Part shown: in pieces, positions 16,034-24,033 of the stretch
Layout: every line of letters starts with the position of its first letter
Numbering within the stretch: the first letter of the stretch is position 1
NCBI GenBank assembly: GCA_002345145.1
Contig: DDVC01000098.1
Span: 1-31,621, forward strand
Direction: 5' to 3'
Source: Bacteroidetes bacterium UBA2322
GTDB taxonomy: Bacteria > Bacteroidota > Bacteroidia > Chitinophagales > UBA2359
DNA length: 31,621 nucleotides
Made by a program: the position numbers and the translations under genes
Notes under the pieces: model-generated
What the model saw: the letters and a program-made list of their open reading frames with translations, nothing else
Databases searched by the model: none
Told to the model about the DNA's origin: nothing

Positions 16034-16062
16034 CAAATTTACCGCCGGTAAGTTATGCCAAA
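16034..16062 (-). promoter_or_regulatory. Candidate ctaA promoter
   Basis: On the minus strand TAAATTTG (complement of 16034-16041) matches TAnnTTTG, with TTTG (complement of 16059-16062) 17 nt upstream. It predicts a transcript start about 20 nt before the ctaA ATG. Confidence 0.45.
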
Positions 16063-16157
16063 CAGGTAAAAATAAAGACTTTAGAGCCCGATAATATAAT
16101 TCACCAATGGAGTAGCCATGCCAACCGGAAAATGGCAAAACATTTAAAAACTGAGTT

Positions 16158-16742
16158 ATGGTAAAAAGTATTTGCGTTTTTTGCGGCTCTAATGCCGGTG
16201 TGCTACCGGCATACAAAGAGCAAGCCCTTGAAGTAGCAACCCAATTGGTGCAGCACAACATAACACTGGTATATGGCGGCGGCAATGTGGGCATTATGGG
16301 GTTAATAGCCGATGCTGTTTTAGAGCAAAAGGGTAAAGTAGTGGGTGTTATTCCGCAGTTTTTGATGCAAAAAGAAGTAGGGCACAAAGAGCTTACCGAG
16401 CTTATTATTGTGCAAACTATGCACGAGCGCAAACAAACTATGGCGCAACTTGCCGATGCTTTTATAGCGCTGCCCGGCGGCATAGGCACATTAGAAGAGT
16501 TATTTGAGGTTTATACATGGGCACAACTTGGCTTGCACACTAAACCCATTGCTGTATTAAACTCAGCAGGGTATTACAACCAGCTTTTGGCTTTTTTAGA
16601 CCATGCTGTGGAACAGAAATTTTTGAGTTTGGCTAACCGGCAGATGATTTTAACCGATGCTGATGTACAGATACTGTTTACCAAAATAGACAATTACAAC
16701 CCACCCGATACCGAAAAATGGTTGGATTATGCCCTAACCTAA
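16158..16742 (+). CDS. LOG-family nucleotide hydrolase (TIGR00730, cytokinin riboside 5'-monophosphate phosphoribohydrolase type)
   Basis: Rossmann-fold protein of the LOG/lysine-decarboxylase-like family, which cleaves AMP-like nucleotides into base and ribose 5-phosphate. Conserved motifs are VFCGSNAG (residues 5-12), YGGGNVGIMG (about 38-47) and the catalytic PGGIGTLEELFEVYTWAQLG. At 194 residues it is a standard short LOG protein. Although 'cytokinin' appears in the family name, bacterial members usually act in nucleotide salvage, and no cytokinin gene is nearby. It is divergent from ctaA across a 150-bp gap. Start ATG at 16158. Confidence 0.92.
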   Translation: MVKSICVFCGSNAGVLPAYKEQALEVATQLVQHNITLVYGGGNVGIMGLIADAVLEQKGKVVGVIPQFLMQKEVGHKELTELIIVQTMHERKQTMAQLADAFIALPGGIGTLEELFEVYTWAQLGLHTKPIAVLNSAGYYNQLLAFLDHAVEQKFLSLANRQMILTDADVQILFTKIDNYNPPDTEKWLDYALT

Positions 16743-16763
16743 ACCTTGCACAATAATATGCGC

Positions 16764-16799
16764 ACTAATCCCTTAATTAATGGCATTTAAGGCATTAGT
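16764..16799 (+). terminator. Hairpin after the LOG gene
   Basis: Imperfect stem ACTAAT-C-CCTTAA (16764-16776) with TTAAGG-C-ATTAGT (16787-16799), one internal mismatch. It lies 21 bp past the stop codon. No T run follows directly, so it could be a processing hairpin or operator instead of a terminator. Confidence 0.35.
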
Positions 16800-16855
16800 A
16801 GTATGCACAATTTTGATTTTTGGCAAAAAAAATGTCATAAAAAAGTCAAAAAAAG

Positions 16856-16887
16856 TTTGGTCATGTGGAACGAAAAGGGTAAATTTA
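16856..16887 (+). promoter_or_regulatory. Candidate promoter of the GG-leader peptide gene
   Basis: TTTG at 16856-16859 lies 20 nt upstream of TAAATTTA (16880-16887), which is one base off the -7 pattern TAnnTTTG. Spacing is ideal for a Bacteroidota primary sigma promoter. The leader would be about 80 nt. Confidence 0.5.
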
Positions 16888-16974
16888 GCATTGAAATAGG
16901 AAACCCCTGTTTCAACACGCTGCCCAAGTATTTTAAGCTCTAAACCCTTTAACTAATCCCAAACCCAAACTATT

Positions 16975-17118
16975 ATGAAAACACTTAAAAAAAGCGAAAG
17001 CACCCCGCTGCAAAAGTTGGCACTAAATGTGCTAACCGTTAAACAGTTAGGTGTAATCAAGGGCGGCGACGGACGCAAACCTCCTCCTCCTCCTCCTACC
17101 ATAGATGAGGGCAAATAG
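16975..17118 (+). CDS. Small double-glycine-leader peptide precursor with polyproline core
   Basis: A 47-residue reading frame starting at ATG 16975. The first 31 residues have the look of a Bacteroidota GG-leader: MKTLKKSESTPLQKLALN then LTVKQLGVIKGG, with hydrophobic residues spaced before a double glycine (30-31). This resembles leaders of natural-product precursors and bacteriocin-like peptides (TIGR04149-type, from memory). The predicted core is DGRKPPPPPPTIDEGK, 16 residues with six prolines all encoded by CCT. No modification enzyme, C39 peptidase/ABC exporter or immunity gene is in the window. It has its own promoter-like sequence and a hairpin at 17155-17208, which supports a real, separately expressed gene. 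The TPR histidine kinase starts 115 bp downstream. Function unknown. Confidence 0.72.
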   Translation: MKTLKKSESTPLQKLALNVLTVKQLGVIKGGDGRKPPPPPPTIDEGK

Positions 17119-17154
17119 GAGATAGCGTTATAAATCGCATCTGCTTACTTGTGC

Positions 17155-17208
17155 AAGCTCCAAAGATTGCGCCTGCTTGTTAGGAATAATTTTTGGAGCT
17201 TTCTTTTT
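17155..17208 (+). terminator. Terminator of the GG-leader peptide gene
   Basis: Perfect 10-bp stem AAGCTCCAAA (17155-17164) with TTTGGAGCTT (17192-17201), 27-nt loop, followed by TCTTTTT. The long loop makes it weaker than average, so partial read-through into the histidine kinase gene is possible. Confidence 0.65.
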
Positions 17209-17233
17209 GCTCTGCCGCCATTAACCCTGAAAC

Positions 17234-19354
17234 ATGCGCATGAAAAATAAAAAGGCTTATCATTTACCGGCTTATATATGTTGCCCAAGGGGGTTAGCAA
17301 AAGTTTGTTTATTGTGTGCTATTGGGGTAGTGTTACTATTGCCTTTTAAATGGGGAAGTGCCGCCACTACTTCATCAAACCGTATAGACAGTATTGTTAA
17401 CTTGGCAAAAAGCCCAGTTGGGGCATTAGATGTGCTGGTAAAAGAAGGCGAGCAGTTTTACCGAAAAGGTAACTACGAAGAGGCTTATGCTTACTTAGGT
17501 CAGGCTCTTACCCTTGCCACCCAAATAGATGACCCCAACAGGCAAATAAGCATTATGATTAACCTGGGGCAAATTTGTTACTACCTCAGCGACCATAAAC
17601 AATCTTTAGAACATTTTCACCGTGTATTAGAGCTGGGAAAGGATAACCTGAGCGAAAGCAAGATGGCACACATATACAGCAGCCTCTCTGATACCTACCT
17701 TGCCCTGGGCGATTATAACCGCGCTTATGAGTTTCAACTCAAAGCCCTTGCAATAAGAGAAACCATACAAGACCAAGAGGGAATAGCCAAATCGGGCTAT
17801 GGCTTTGGGTCTATTTTTTTTGAACAGAAACACTATGAGCAGGCTCTCCAAAAATACCTTCAATCCTTACAAACATGGAAGGAACTCAATAACCAACAAT
17901 GGATTTTAACCACCCTTACCGCTATAGGTACTACTTATGGCAGTATGGGAAAATGGGAGCAAGCGCTTACCTATGATATGGAAGCCCTTAAACTTGCCGA
18001 AACGCTGCAAGATGAAACCAATATGGCATATATACTGCACAGTATTGGCAGCAACTATGCCGATATGGGCGTTTATGACAGCGCCGAAGAAAATTTGCGC
18101 AAAGCCCTGCAAATAACCCAAAATACAGGTAACTTACAGTTTGAGGCTAATGTATTGGAATCTTTGGGCAATGTGCTGGTAAAATCGGGCAAACCGGAGC
18201 TGGCTATTGACCCGCTTACTCAGGCATTTCAAATTGCTTCCGGTGTAGATGCCAAGTCAGACGTTGCTAATATATGCCGCTCATTAGCACAGGCACACCA
18301 TATTACCGGCAACGAAAATAAAGCCTATTACTACCTTATGCAGCATACCGCCCTTAAAGACTCACTCCTTACCGGCGAAATGATTGACCGCATGAACAAC
18401 CTGCAAAACAGCTACGAAATTCAAAAGCGCGAAAAAGAAGTGGCACTGCTTACTTCTCAAAATAAGGTAAAACAACTTTCCTTGTATGGCGCTGCTGCCT
18501 GCGGATTGATGCTTATGTTTTTGCTGTGGATGGTGCGAGGGCGCTACAAAGCCGAAAAAGATGCCAAAGCGCTGCTGGAAGAGAAAAACCTCGAAATTGA
18601 AGTGCAAAACCAAAAACTTGCCGAGTCTAACGCTGATTTGGAACAGTTTGCCTACGTAGCCTCGCACGACCTTAAAGAACCCCTGCGTATGATTACCGGT
18701 TATGCCTCGCTCATTAAAAAACGCTATAGCAAGGTTTTTGACGAATCGGGCAACGAATTTATGTACTTTATTGCCGATGCCGCCCTGCGCATGGACCGGC
18801 TCTTAGACGGGCTGCTGGATTACTCCAGAGTAAACCGCAAAAATTTAGATGCCAAATGGGTAAACCTAAACGATGTGGTAAAAGTAGTCAATAATAACCT
18901 GCAAATGCGCATTAAACAAAATAATGCCCGATTATATATTGGCAACCTGCCTACCATTAAAGCCAATTACACCCAAATGGTGCAACTGTTTCAAAACTTA
19001 GTGGGCAATGCCCTCAAATTTAGCCAGAACAGCCTGCCCGAAGTAATTGTGGATTGCCACGTGGAAAACGAGGAGTGTGTATTTATGGTAAAAGATAACG
19101 GCATAGGCATTGCAGACGAAAATAAAGACCGCATTTTTCAGGTATTTCAGCGGCTGCATACCCAAACTGAATACGAAGGGTCGGGCGTGGGCTTATCTAT
19201 AACCCGAAAAATAGTGGAGCGGTACGGCGGTAAAATTTGGGTAGAATCAGAAGTGGGCAAAGGCAGTACGTTTTACTTCACCCTACCAAAAGCCATGCTT
19301 AATGCACCTGCTGAAGCCGAAGCCAACACCATTTCGGCAGAAACATCAAGATAA
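17234..19354 (+). CDS. TPR-domain sensor histidine kinase
   Basis: Membrane sensor kinase of 706 residues. It has an N-terminal signal/anchor (about residues 20-42, ending FKWGSAA), then about seven tetratricopeptide repeats from ~70 to 380 (ANYEEAYAYLGQAL-like units), which should lie in the periplasm and bind a peptide or protein. A transmembrane helix follows at ~417-435, then a coiled coil, then the kinase core: H-box FAYVASHDLKEPLR with the phosphorylated His478, N-box QNLVGNALKFS, G1 DNGIGIADEN and G2 GSGVGLSITRKIVERYGG. No receiver domain is fused and no response regulator gene is adjacent, so it is an orphan. Two ATGs lie close together (17234, 17240). Its stop codon is inside the 4-bp duplication of the element at 19355. 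A GG-leader peptide gene lies just upstream. Confidence 0.93.
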   Translation: MRMKNKKAYHLPAYICCPRGLAKVCLLCAIGVVLLLPFKWGSAATTSSNRIDSIVNLAKSPVGALDVLVKEGEQFYRKGNYEEAYAYLGQALTLATQIDDPNRQISIMINLGQICYYLSDHKQSLEHFHRVLELGKDNLSESKMAHIYSSLSDTYLALGDYNRAYEFQLKALAIRETIQDQEGIAKSGYGFGSIFFEQKHYEQALQKYLQSLQTWKELNNQQWILTTLTAIGTTYGSMGKWEQALTYDMEALKLAETLQDETNMAYILHSIGSNYADMGVYDSAEENLRKALQITQNTGNLQFEANVLESLGNVLVKSGKPELAIDPLTQAFQIASGVDAKSDVANICRSLAQAHHITGNENKAYYYLMQHTALKDSLLTGEMIDRMNNLQNSYEIQKREKEVALLTSQNKVKQLSLYGAAACGLMLMFLLWMVRGRYKAEKDAKALLEEKNLEIEVQNQKLAESNADLEQFAYVASHDLKEPLRMITGYASLIKKRYSKVFDESGNEFMYFIADAALRMDRLLDGLLDYSRVNRKNLDAKWVNLNDVVKVVNNNLQMRIKQNNARLYIGNLPTIKANYTQMVQLFQNLVGNALKFSQNSLPEVIVDCHVENEECVFMVKDNGIGIADENKDRIFQVFQRLHTQTEYEGSGVGLSITRKIVERYGGKIWVESEVGKGSTFYFTLPKAMLNAPAEAEANTISAETSR

Positions 19355-19684
19355 TTAGACTTTGGTTAAACGGCAGAAGCCCCCGCACATGGTTTGGAGA
19401 CTAATCATTTTTAAAATCAATATGCCATTTACTACCTTTATCCGTTTACTATACGTATAGTGACAATGGGGTTGTAGCGTAAGGTCAACAGGGTGTTTAC
19501 ATAAATCCCCCAATTGCTAAACTCATCAAATAGTTTACCAACGAACGGGCACGTGATGTGCCAGACAGTAAGATTGGGAGGCAGAACCTGAGTGTTTTTG
19601 CGTATTTTGTTTGCATCAACACCTAAACACTTGGCTTGCCTCTTTTACTCACTATCTCAAAAATTTTGTCCAAAGTTTAAATAA
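19351..19684. mobile_element. 326-bp non-autonomous IS-like element with ATAA target duplication
   Basis: Element 19355-19680 has inverted ends TTAGACTTTGG (19355-19365) and CCAAAGTTTAA (19670-19680), matching 10 of 11. It is flanked by a direct ATAA on each side (19351-19354 and 19681-19684), as a 4-bp target-site duplication. Its left 60 bp (19355-19414) match the complement of the IS terminus at 564-623 at 48 of 60 positions. No intact gene fits inside. It is either an internally deleted copy of the same IS family or a MITE mobilised by it. The left ATAA contains the TAA stop of the histidine kinase, so the gene was not shortened. Confidence 0.75.
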
Positions 19685-19817
19685 TTTGAAAACATACACA
19701 CTGAAACTTAAGCAGCCTTCAGACGGACGGATTTCATTTAACGGAGATGGCTGGCTTTATGAACACCTGTTTTTTTAACGCTGAAACACCCGGGTTTACC
19801 ATCTAAAAAGCATTGCC

Positions 19818-19853
19818 AACATCTTTTGCTCATCTGTTAAGAAGATGTTTTTT
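19818..19853 (+). terminator. Candidate terminator for the histidine kinase gene
   Basis: Stem AACATCTT (19818-19825) with AAGATGTT (19842-19849), then six T. Without the 326-bp insertion it would lie about 140 bp after the kinase stop. Confidence 0.5.
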
Positions 19854-19917
19854 GTAACCGATTGATACCTACTTAGATACCCGCCTTCAATTTAAGTTTA
19901 TTGCGAATTTGAAAGCT

Positions 19918-19951
19918 GCTAATTGGTAACATTTCCCGCAAAGAACGCAAA
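19918..19951. repeat. Dispersed intergenic repeat, copy 1
   Basis: Thirty-four bases match 27310-27343 at 30 positions without gaps; both contain GCTAATTGGTA, then CATTT, then CAAAGAACGCAAA. Both copies lie in gene-free DNA. Confidence 0.75.
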
Positions 19952-20094
19952 AAAACGCAAAGGCTTTGCGCCTGTTTGTGGTTGCAGATGACAGTCCTGA
20001 AAGAATAGCATGATTATAGAACCACAAGCTATCATGACTAATTAGCCCCAAAGAAAATTAATTGTTTTAAGTTTAAATGTTTATTACAGAGAGG

Positions 20095-22170
20095 TTATTC
20101 AATTATTACTTTTGTGGTAATTATTTCCTTGTCAGTTTGAATATTAAAAATATACATTCCTGTCGAAAATTCCTGCAAATCTATGGTTTCGTTTTGATGA
20201 ATTTTTGTTTTTTCAAACAAATTCCTCCCTCTTATATCGCTGATGACTAATTTCTGAACATTGTTTTCAGCAAACTCAAGGTGTAAGATATTGTTTGCGG
20301 GGTTGGGGTAAATGGATATTCCTTTTTGTTGCAGGGTTTCTATGCCCACAAACGTATTTACCGTAACCACAAAACTACAGGTTTGGTTATTACCGGCGTT
20401 ATCGGTAACTGTCCAGCTGATAGTGGTATTGCCTTCAGGAATTTGTGCGCCGGCAAGCGAAAATGCAACCGTGTAAAGGTTTATAACGCTTGCTATTCCG
20501 CAATTATCCGATGTAGTTACGGGGTCAAATTCGGTGCCGTTTACAGTGTAAAAGTGCGATTCATCGGCATCAACGGTTTGGTTTCCTACACAGGTAATTA
20601 TTGGGTTGGTTACGTCATCAATCACCACCGTTTGGGTTTGGGTAGATGACGTGGTTCCGCTGTTATAAACCCATATTACGGTGGTTGTGCCTTGTGCAGT
20701 AATGGGCAATGTAACATTGGGCGTGCCCTGAACCGTATTTCCGCAACCGTCTGTGGCGGCAGGTGGCGTTAGGGTTGTTACCACACACTCTGCCGTAACA
20801 TTGGGCAGGGTGGCAACATTGGGTACGGGCGGGGCGGCGGCATCGCACTGCTGATACACCCGCACATGCCCGGCACCCTCTCCGTTTCCGGAGTTGTAGG
20901 GTGCGCCCAAAGCAACAATATCGCCCTCGGCATTCATACTCACGGCAGTTCCCGGAAATTCGTTGAGTGGCTCATCTACAATAGTGTTGCCTGTTTGCAA
21001 CCAACTGCCCGAAATGTTTTCATATACGCGCACACGTGAATCAACGTTTTCTCCTTCTACGCCCCGCAACCCAATAGCCACAATGTTGCCATTGGCATTT
21101 AAACTCACCGAACAGCCCAACTCTTCGGTTTCTTCTCCGGTTATATCGTCGCCTATTTGTGTCCATGTGCCTGAAATGTTCTGAAAAATCCGTACCCATC
21201 CGAAATTATAAAATCCGGGACCTCCAACGGCAAGTATGTTGCCATTGTCGTTTAAACTGACAGAATATCCAAATAAATTTTCCTGAAAATAGCCATTTAA
21301 ATCCTGCCCTACTTGTGTCCAGTTGCCCGCAATATTTTGATAAACCCGCACCTGACCGCCGGCAAGGTTTCCGTTATCGCTGTTGGCAAATGCCCCAATG
21401 GCAAGGATATTGCCGGCTGCGTTTAAACTAACAGCGCAGCCCGATTGGTCGGATGGGTTTTCGCCCACTATATCGCTGCCTATTTGTATCCAGTTGCCCG
21501 AAACATTTTGGTAAACCCGTACATCTCCTGCCCATGCTTCGTTTGTAACCGACCCTATTGCCACAATGTTGCCATTGGCGCTTATACTGACCGCATCGCC
21601 CGAGCGGTCGCCGGCAGCCTGACCATCAATATCTTGTCCTATCTGTGTCCAGTTACCCGAAATATTTTGATATACCCGCACATGCCCGGCATCGGTTCCG
21701 TTTCCGTCGTTGTATAGTGCGCTAACGGCAACAATGTCGCCGCCTGCACTCAAACTGACCGCGCTGCCAAATCTATCCTCGGCAGCTTCGCCATTTATAG
21801 CGCTGCCTATTTGTGTCCAGTTGCCGGCAATGTTCTGATATACCTGCACTTGCCCGGCATCTATTCCGTTTGCGTCGTTGAGAGGCACGCCAATGGGGCT
21901 GTCCAAAAAGCCCACATCTTGCACATATTTACACAGAACTACTATTTTTCTTGCTTTTAATCAGTCATAAACAAATCTGATTTTGTGCAATTTAACTGAG
22001 TTTCCGACTTTTTAGACAGCCCCGGTAGCACTCAAACTGACCGAGTAGCCCAACCAGTTGTCTTCTCCTACGCCGTCAATGTCGGTGCCTATTTGTGTCC
22101 AGGGTTGCGCTTTCACATCAGCCAAGGCTAAAAGAAGCAGCAATGTGTGTAAGAAAATGCTTTTTTTCAT
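20095..22170 (-). pseudogene. T9SS-exported repeat protein, disrupted by a small inverted-repeat element
   Basis: The gene starts at ATG 22170 with a signal peptide (MKKSIFLHTLLLLLALADVK then AQ) and begins a repeat unit WTQIGTDIDG...GYSVSLSATG. Reading stops at a TAA (22012-22014) inside a 129-bp element. The same reading frame resumes on the far side: about seven further ~50-residue repeats (VRVYQNISGNWTQIG, then GCSVSLNANGNIVAIG), resembling FG-GAP/propeller blades. An HYR-like Ig domain with DNCG and TVTDNAGN follows, and a type A T9SS sorting domain (ISIYPNPANN onward) ends the protein. The 3' part could be translated only from a GTG inside the element (21924), without a signal peptide, so it would not be exported. 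The intact form would have been a large cell-surface or released protein. Frame is kept because 129 is a multiple of three. Confidence 0.85.
21895..22023. mobile_element. 129-bp MITE-like element inside the T9SS gene
   Basis: Ends are GGGGCTGTCCAAAAAG (21895-21910) and CTTTTTAGACAGCCCC (22008-22023), inverted repeats matching 15 of 16. A second inner pair, TTGCACA (21919-21925) with TGTGCAA (21984-21990), adds fold-back potential. There is no coding content. TIRs of this GGGGCTGTC type are common among Bacteroidota IS elements (recalled). No clean target duplication is visible, and repeat-unit comparison suggests about four residues of the host protein were lost at the junction. Confidence 0.75.
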
Positions 22171-22438
22171 GTTCAAGTTGTGAAGTGGATTGGAGGAAGT
22201 ATTACCCGATATGCTTGTCGGTACAACAGGAATTTGTTTTCAATATGATAGCAATGGCTTTAAATGGCAAGCATTGCATTTGTATGCACAAACAGCAGCA
22301 ACTATAAAATTAGCTGCAATGTTCACAAAGATAGCACAAAAACATAAGCCTGTAACGTATGCTCTGCTGAAAGGGGTGGTATTTTTTACTTTTTTCAGTA
22401 ATTTCGGATACCGGTTTCTTTGCGCATTTTGCAAGCGG

Positions 22439-23710
22439 CTAAGTAGCTGCCTCTATTAGGTTTACCTTATAATCGGGCTGAGCCATGCTGTGTCCGGCAA
22501 TAAAACCGCAGGTCCATGCTGCCTGAAAATTAAAACCGCCTGTAACGGCATCAACGTTGAGTGTTTCGCCGGCAAAATAAAGGAGTGGGTGCAGGCGGCT
22601 CTCCATAGTTTTAAAATTTACCTCGTTTAGCGCCACGCCGCCACAGGTTACAAACTCCTCTTTAAAAGTGCTTTTGCCCACCACCTGCAAAGCAGTTTGG
22701 GTAAGTTGGTTGGTTAGTTGCCGGAGTTGTTTTTTAGACACATCAGCCCACCGGTGCGTTTCGGCAATTTGGGCAGCCTCGGTAAGCCGTTTCCAAAGCC
22801 GGGAGGGCAAGCCAAACAAGGCGTGGGCGCTAACCTGTTGTTTTGAGTGTTCGGTTTTATAGTTCGATACGCTAAGCTCTGCCTCATTGCCCGATGTATT
22901 GCCCAACCAGTTTACCAAAACCTCAAATTGGTAGTTTTTTTGGTGCAAAACCTGCGCTCCAAAAGCCGAAAGGCGCAGCGTAGCCGGTCCGCTAATACCC
23001 CAGTGGGTAAACAGCAAACTGCCCGATGTGCTGAGTTTGGTATCTTTTACTTTTATGGTTACATGGGCAACGGCAACGCCCTCAAGCCCGCCAAACGGGT
23101 GGTTGGGTGCCAGGTTAAAGGTAAACAACGATGGCACAGGTAATACAATGGTATGCCCCAATGCTGCCAGCAGTTGCCATATATGAGCGCTGCTGCCCGC
23201 TGCTATCGTAAGTTTATGTGCCTGCCACTGCTTGCCATTGGCGGTATGTATAAGCCAGGGTTTTTGCCCATTTTCGGGTGGCTCAATACCGGTAACACCG
23301 CACCGGCAATGCACCAATACGCCATGCTCCTGAGCGGCGGCGGTAAGGCAGTCTATAATAGTTTGGGAGCTGTTGGTAGTAGGAAACATGCGCCCGTCGG
23401 GTTCGGTTTTAAGGGTTACGCCATGTTGGGCAAACCATTGTATGGTGTGTAGGGGGTTGAACCGGTTAAACGGACCAATCAGTTCGTTTGCGCCGCGGGG
23501 GTAATTTTTTACCAACTCTGCCACGTCAAAACAAGCATGGGTAACATTGCACCTTCCTCCGCCCGATATTTTTACCTTACCCAACACTTGATGTCCTTTT
23601 TCGAGCAGTATTACCTGCCGTTGCTTTTGCTGTTGGGCGCAGGTTATGGCGGCAAAAAAGCCGGCAGCGCCGCCGCCTACAATAACTATGGGATGATGGT
23701 GAGGTTGCAT
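22439..23710 (-). CDS. NAD(P)/FAD-dependent oxidoreductase, HI0933/BaiN family
   Basis: Flavoprotein of 423 residues. The FAD-binding GxGxxG is VGGGAAGFFAA near residue 11, and the family signature SGGGRCNVTH follows at about 49-58. Near the C-terminus FAGETLNVDAVTGGFNFQAAWTCGFIAG closes the FAD site and is typical for the family. Substrates of most members are unknown. The gene lies on the same strand as purB and the small DUF5522-like gene, 143 bp downstream of the latter. Start is ATG at 23710. The family call is certain; the reaction is unknown. Confidence 0.9.
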   Translation of the reverse strand: MQPHHHPIVIVGGGAAGFFAAITCAQQQKQRQVILLEKGHQVLGKVKISGGGRCNVTHACFDVAELVKNYPRGANELIGPFNRFNPLHTIQWFAQHGVTLKTEPDGRMFPTTNSSQTIIDCLTAAAQEHGVLVHCRCGVTGIEPPENGQKPWLIHTANGKQWQAHKLTIAAGSSAHIWQLLAALGHTIVLPVPSLFTFNLAPNHPFGGLEGVAVAHVTIKVKDTKLSTSGSLLFTHWGISGPATLRLSAFGAQVLHQKNYQFEVLVNWLGNTSGNEAELSVSNYKTEHSKQQVSAHALFGLPSRLWKRLTEAAQIAETHRWADVSKKQLRQLTNQLTQTALQVVGKSTFKEEFVTCGGVALNEVNFKTMESRLHPLLYFAGETLNVDAVTGGFNFQAAWTCGFIAGHSMAQPDYKVNLIEAAT

Positions 23711-23853
23711 TATGGGTAATATAGGTAAGCAGCAGTTTGGTTGTGGGGTGGGGTAGTGGCGCTTGCCGGGTTAGGAGTTTTAGCGGTATAGCCATGCTGC
23801 TTTTATCCGTTTATTTACATTTTACAAGCAGCAAGAAGTAAAATTTACGGCGC

Positions 23854-24033
23854 TCATTTTTTGGGGGCAGGGTTTCTTTTTTTCTTTTGTTCTTTTTTAA
23901 ATCCGTAGGGGCAGTGTCGGCAGCCGCTTTGGCAGCAGTAGCCGCGCTCGGTAAGGTATTGGGCGGTAAAAACCCAGCGTCCCAGCTCGTCTATATAGTA
24001 GTGAATGTTTTTTATGAGTTCTGGTTGTTTCAT
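23854..24033 (-). CDS. Small cysteine-rich DUF5522-like protein
   Basis: A 59-residue protein that is easy to miss because of its size. It reads MKQPELIKNIHYYIDELGRW at the start and then a cysteine cluster, RGYCCQSGCRHCPYGFKK (Cys33, 34, 38, 41), with a basic tail. The pattern IHYYI...VFT..YL.ERGYCC..GCRHCPYG is that of DUF5522, a conserved small family of Bacteroidota and others, probably metal binding. Its ATG overlaps the purB stop by four bases (ATGA), so it is translationally coupled to purB. Function unknown. Confidence 0.88.
   Translation of the reverse strand: MKQPELIKNIHYYIDELGRWVFTAQYLTERGYCCQSGCRHCPYGFKKEQKKKRNPAPKK

Larger units (their letters stand above)
19681..20094. other. 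Gene-free intergenic stretch beyond the element
   Basis: No gene is supported. It contains a terminator-like hairpin at 19818-19853, a copy of a dispersed intergenic repeat at 19918-19951, and low-complexity sequence with repeated CGCAAA motifs (19937-19970). It separates the convergent histidine kinase and T9SS cargo genes. Confidence 0.6.

Noticed and set aside
22240..22434. 64-residue open frame between the T9SS gene and the FAD oxidoreductase
   Set aside because: No recognisable feature, and it covers the probable promoter area of the T9SS gene (TATCTTTG on the minus strand at 22326-22333).
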